Positions 49,723-49,734 of a stretch of DNA of 49,734 bases are shown here, piece after piece. Where the stretch lies: assembly GCA_900769345.1 (NCBI GenBank), contig CAAGGJ010000139.1:1-49734 (forward strand). The letters are read 5' to 3'. Within the stretch, counting starts at the first letter, position 1; every line of letters starts with the position of its first letter. The translations under genes were made by a program, and so were the position numbers. The DNA comes from Bacteroidales bacterium (lineage in GTDB: Bacteria; Bacteroidota; Bacteroidia; Bacteroidales; Muribaculaceae). The notes under the pieces were generated by a model. It had not been told where the DNA came from. It made no database searches and worked only from the letters and a program-made list of their open reading frames with translations.

Positions 49723-49734
49723 ATGTTTGTCAGC
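49723..49734 (+). CDS. Possible first codons of a truncated gene
   Basis: ATG TTT GTC AGC (MFVS) directly after the promoter box. If this is the true start, the mRNA would be nearly leaderless; otherwise the gene starts further downstream, outside the window. Confidence 0.3.

Noticed and set aside
1..49734. CRISPR arrays, tRNA/rRNA genes, integrases or insertion sequences
   Set aside because: No regularly spaced direct repeats, no cloverleaf or rRNA core sequence and no transposase/integrase-like protein was seen on reading both strands.

Overview
The window reads as a chromosomal segment of a member of the Bacteroidales; a gut Muribaculaceae-type genome is my best guess, but that is inference. 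The support is: promoters of the Bacteroidetes type (TTTG, about 20 bases, TAnnTTTG), starts without Shine-Dalgarno sequences, a class A beta-lactamase of the Bacteroidetes (A2) kind, exported proteins with type IX secretion (T9SS)-like C-terminal tails, and lipoproteins with acidic residues after the lipobox cysteine. No rRNA, tRNA, CRISPR array or intact insertion sequence was seen.

Layout. 1-1423 (+): the tail of an unknown gene, a class A beta-lactamase and an FKBP-type prolyl isomerase in tight series. 1424-3700: worn accessory DNA, with a short membrane-protein-like remnant, a DprA-like small protein, a DUF1016/YhcG-type PD-(D/E)XK nuclease, a 28-bp perfect palindrome and the frameshifted tail of a restriction-modification methylase. 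3807-6871: an FMN reductase-like flavoprotein, a TPR-transmembrane-AraC one-component regulator and an XRE regulator.

7216-28266 (-): one very long run of eight exported-protein genes, almost certainly one operon: DUF1573 protein, 999-aa T9SS-tailed protein, outer-membrane beta-barrel, 175-aa repeat protein, giant 3111-aa protein, six-FN3 protein and two lipoproteins. 28628-30799 (+): an SDR oxidoreductase and a membrane-bound AraC regulator closed by a clear terminator. 31156-42491 (+): a giant 3258-aa LamG/FN3/T9SS-tailed protein followed by a lipoprotein built of four tandem repeats. The two giant loci share domain types, above all a ~95-residue module with the signature 'AAFvg.ECRG.A', found nine times in four proteins. 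I read them as two halves of one cell-surface assembly system.

42582-43927 (-): a toxin-antitoxin pair in which the MqsR-like toxin carries one in-frame stop codon and the antitoxin joins an MqsA/HTH part to a SocA/Panacea (DUF4065) part. 44104-49290 (-): a sulfur block with cysK-cysE under an apparent cysteine attenuator (a leader peptide with five consecutive Cys codons, a nested antiterminator and a terminator), then a rhodanese lipoprotein, a four-domain CoA-disulfide-reductase/rhodanese/TusA/DsrE fusion and a thioredoxin under a textbook promoter. A small Cys-rich conserved protein and the first codons of another gene end the window.

The two most noteworthy items are the Cys5 attenuator upstream of cysK and the giant surface-protein locus with its shared ECRG module.
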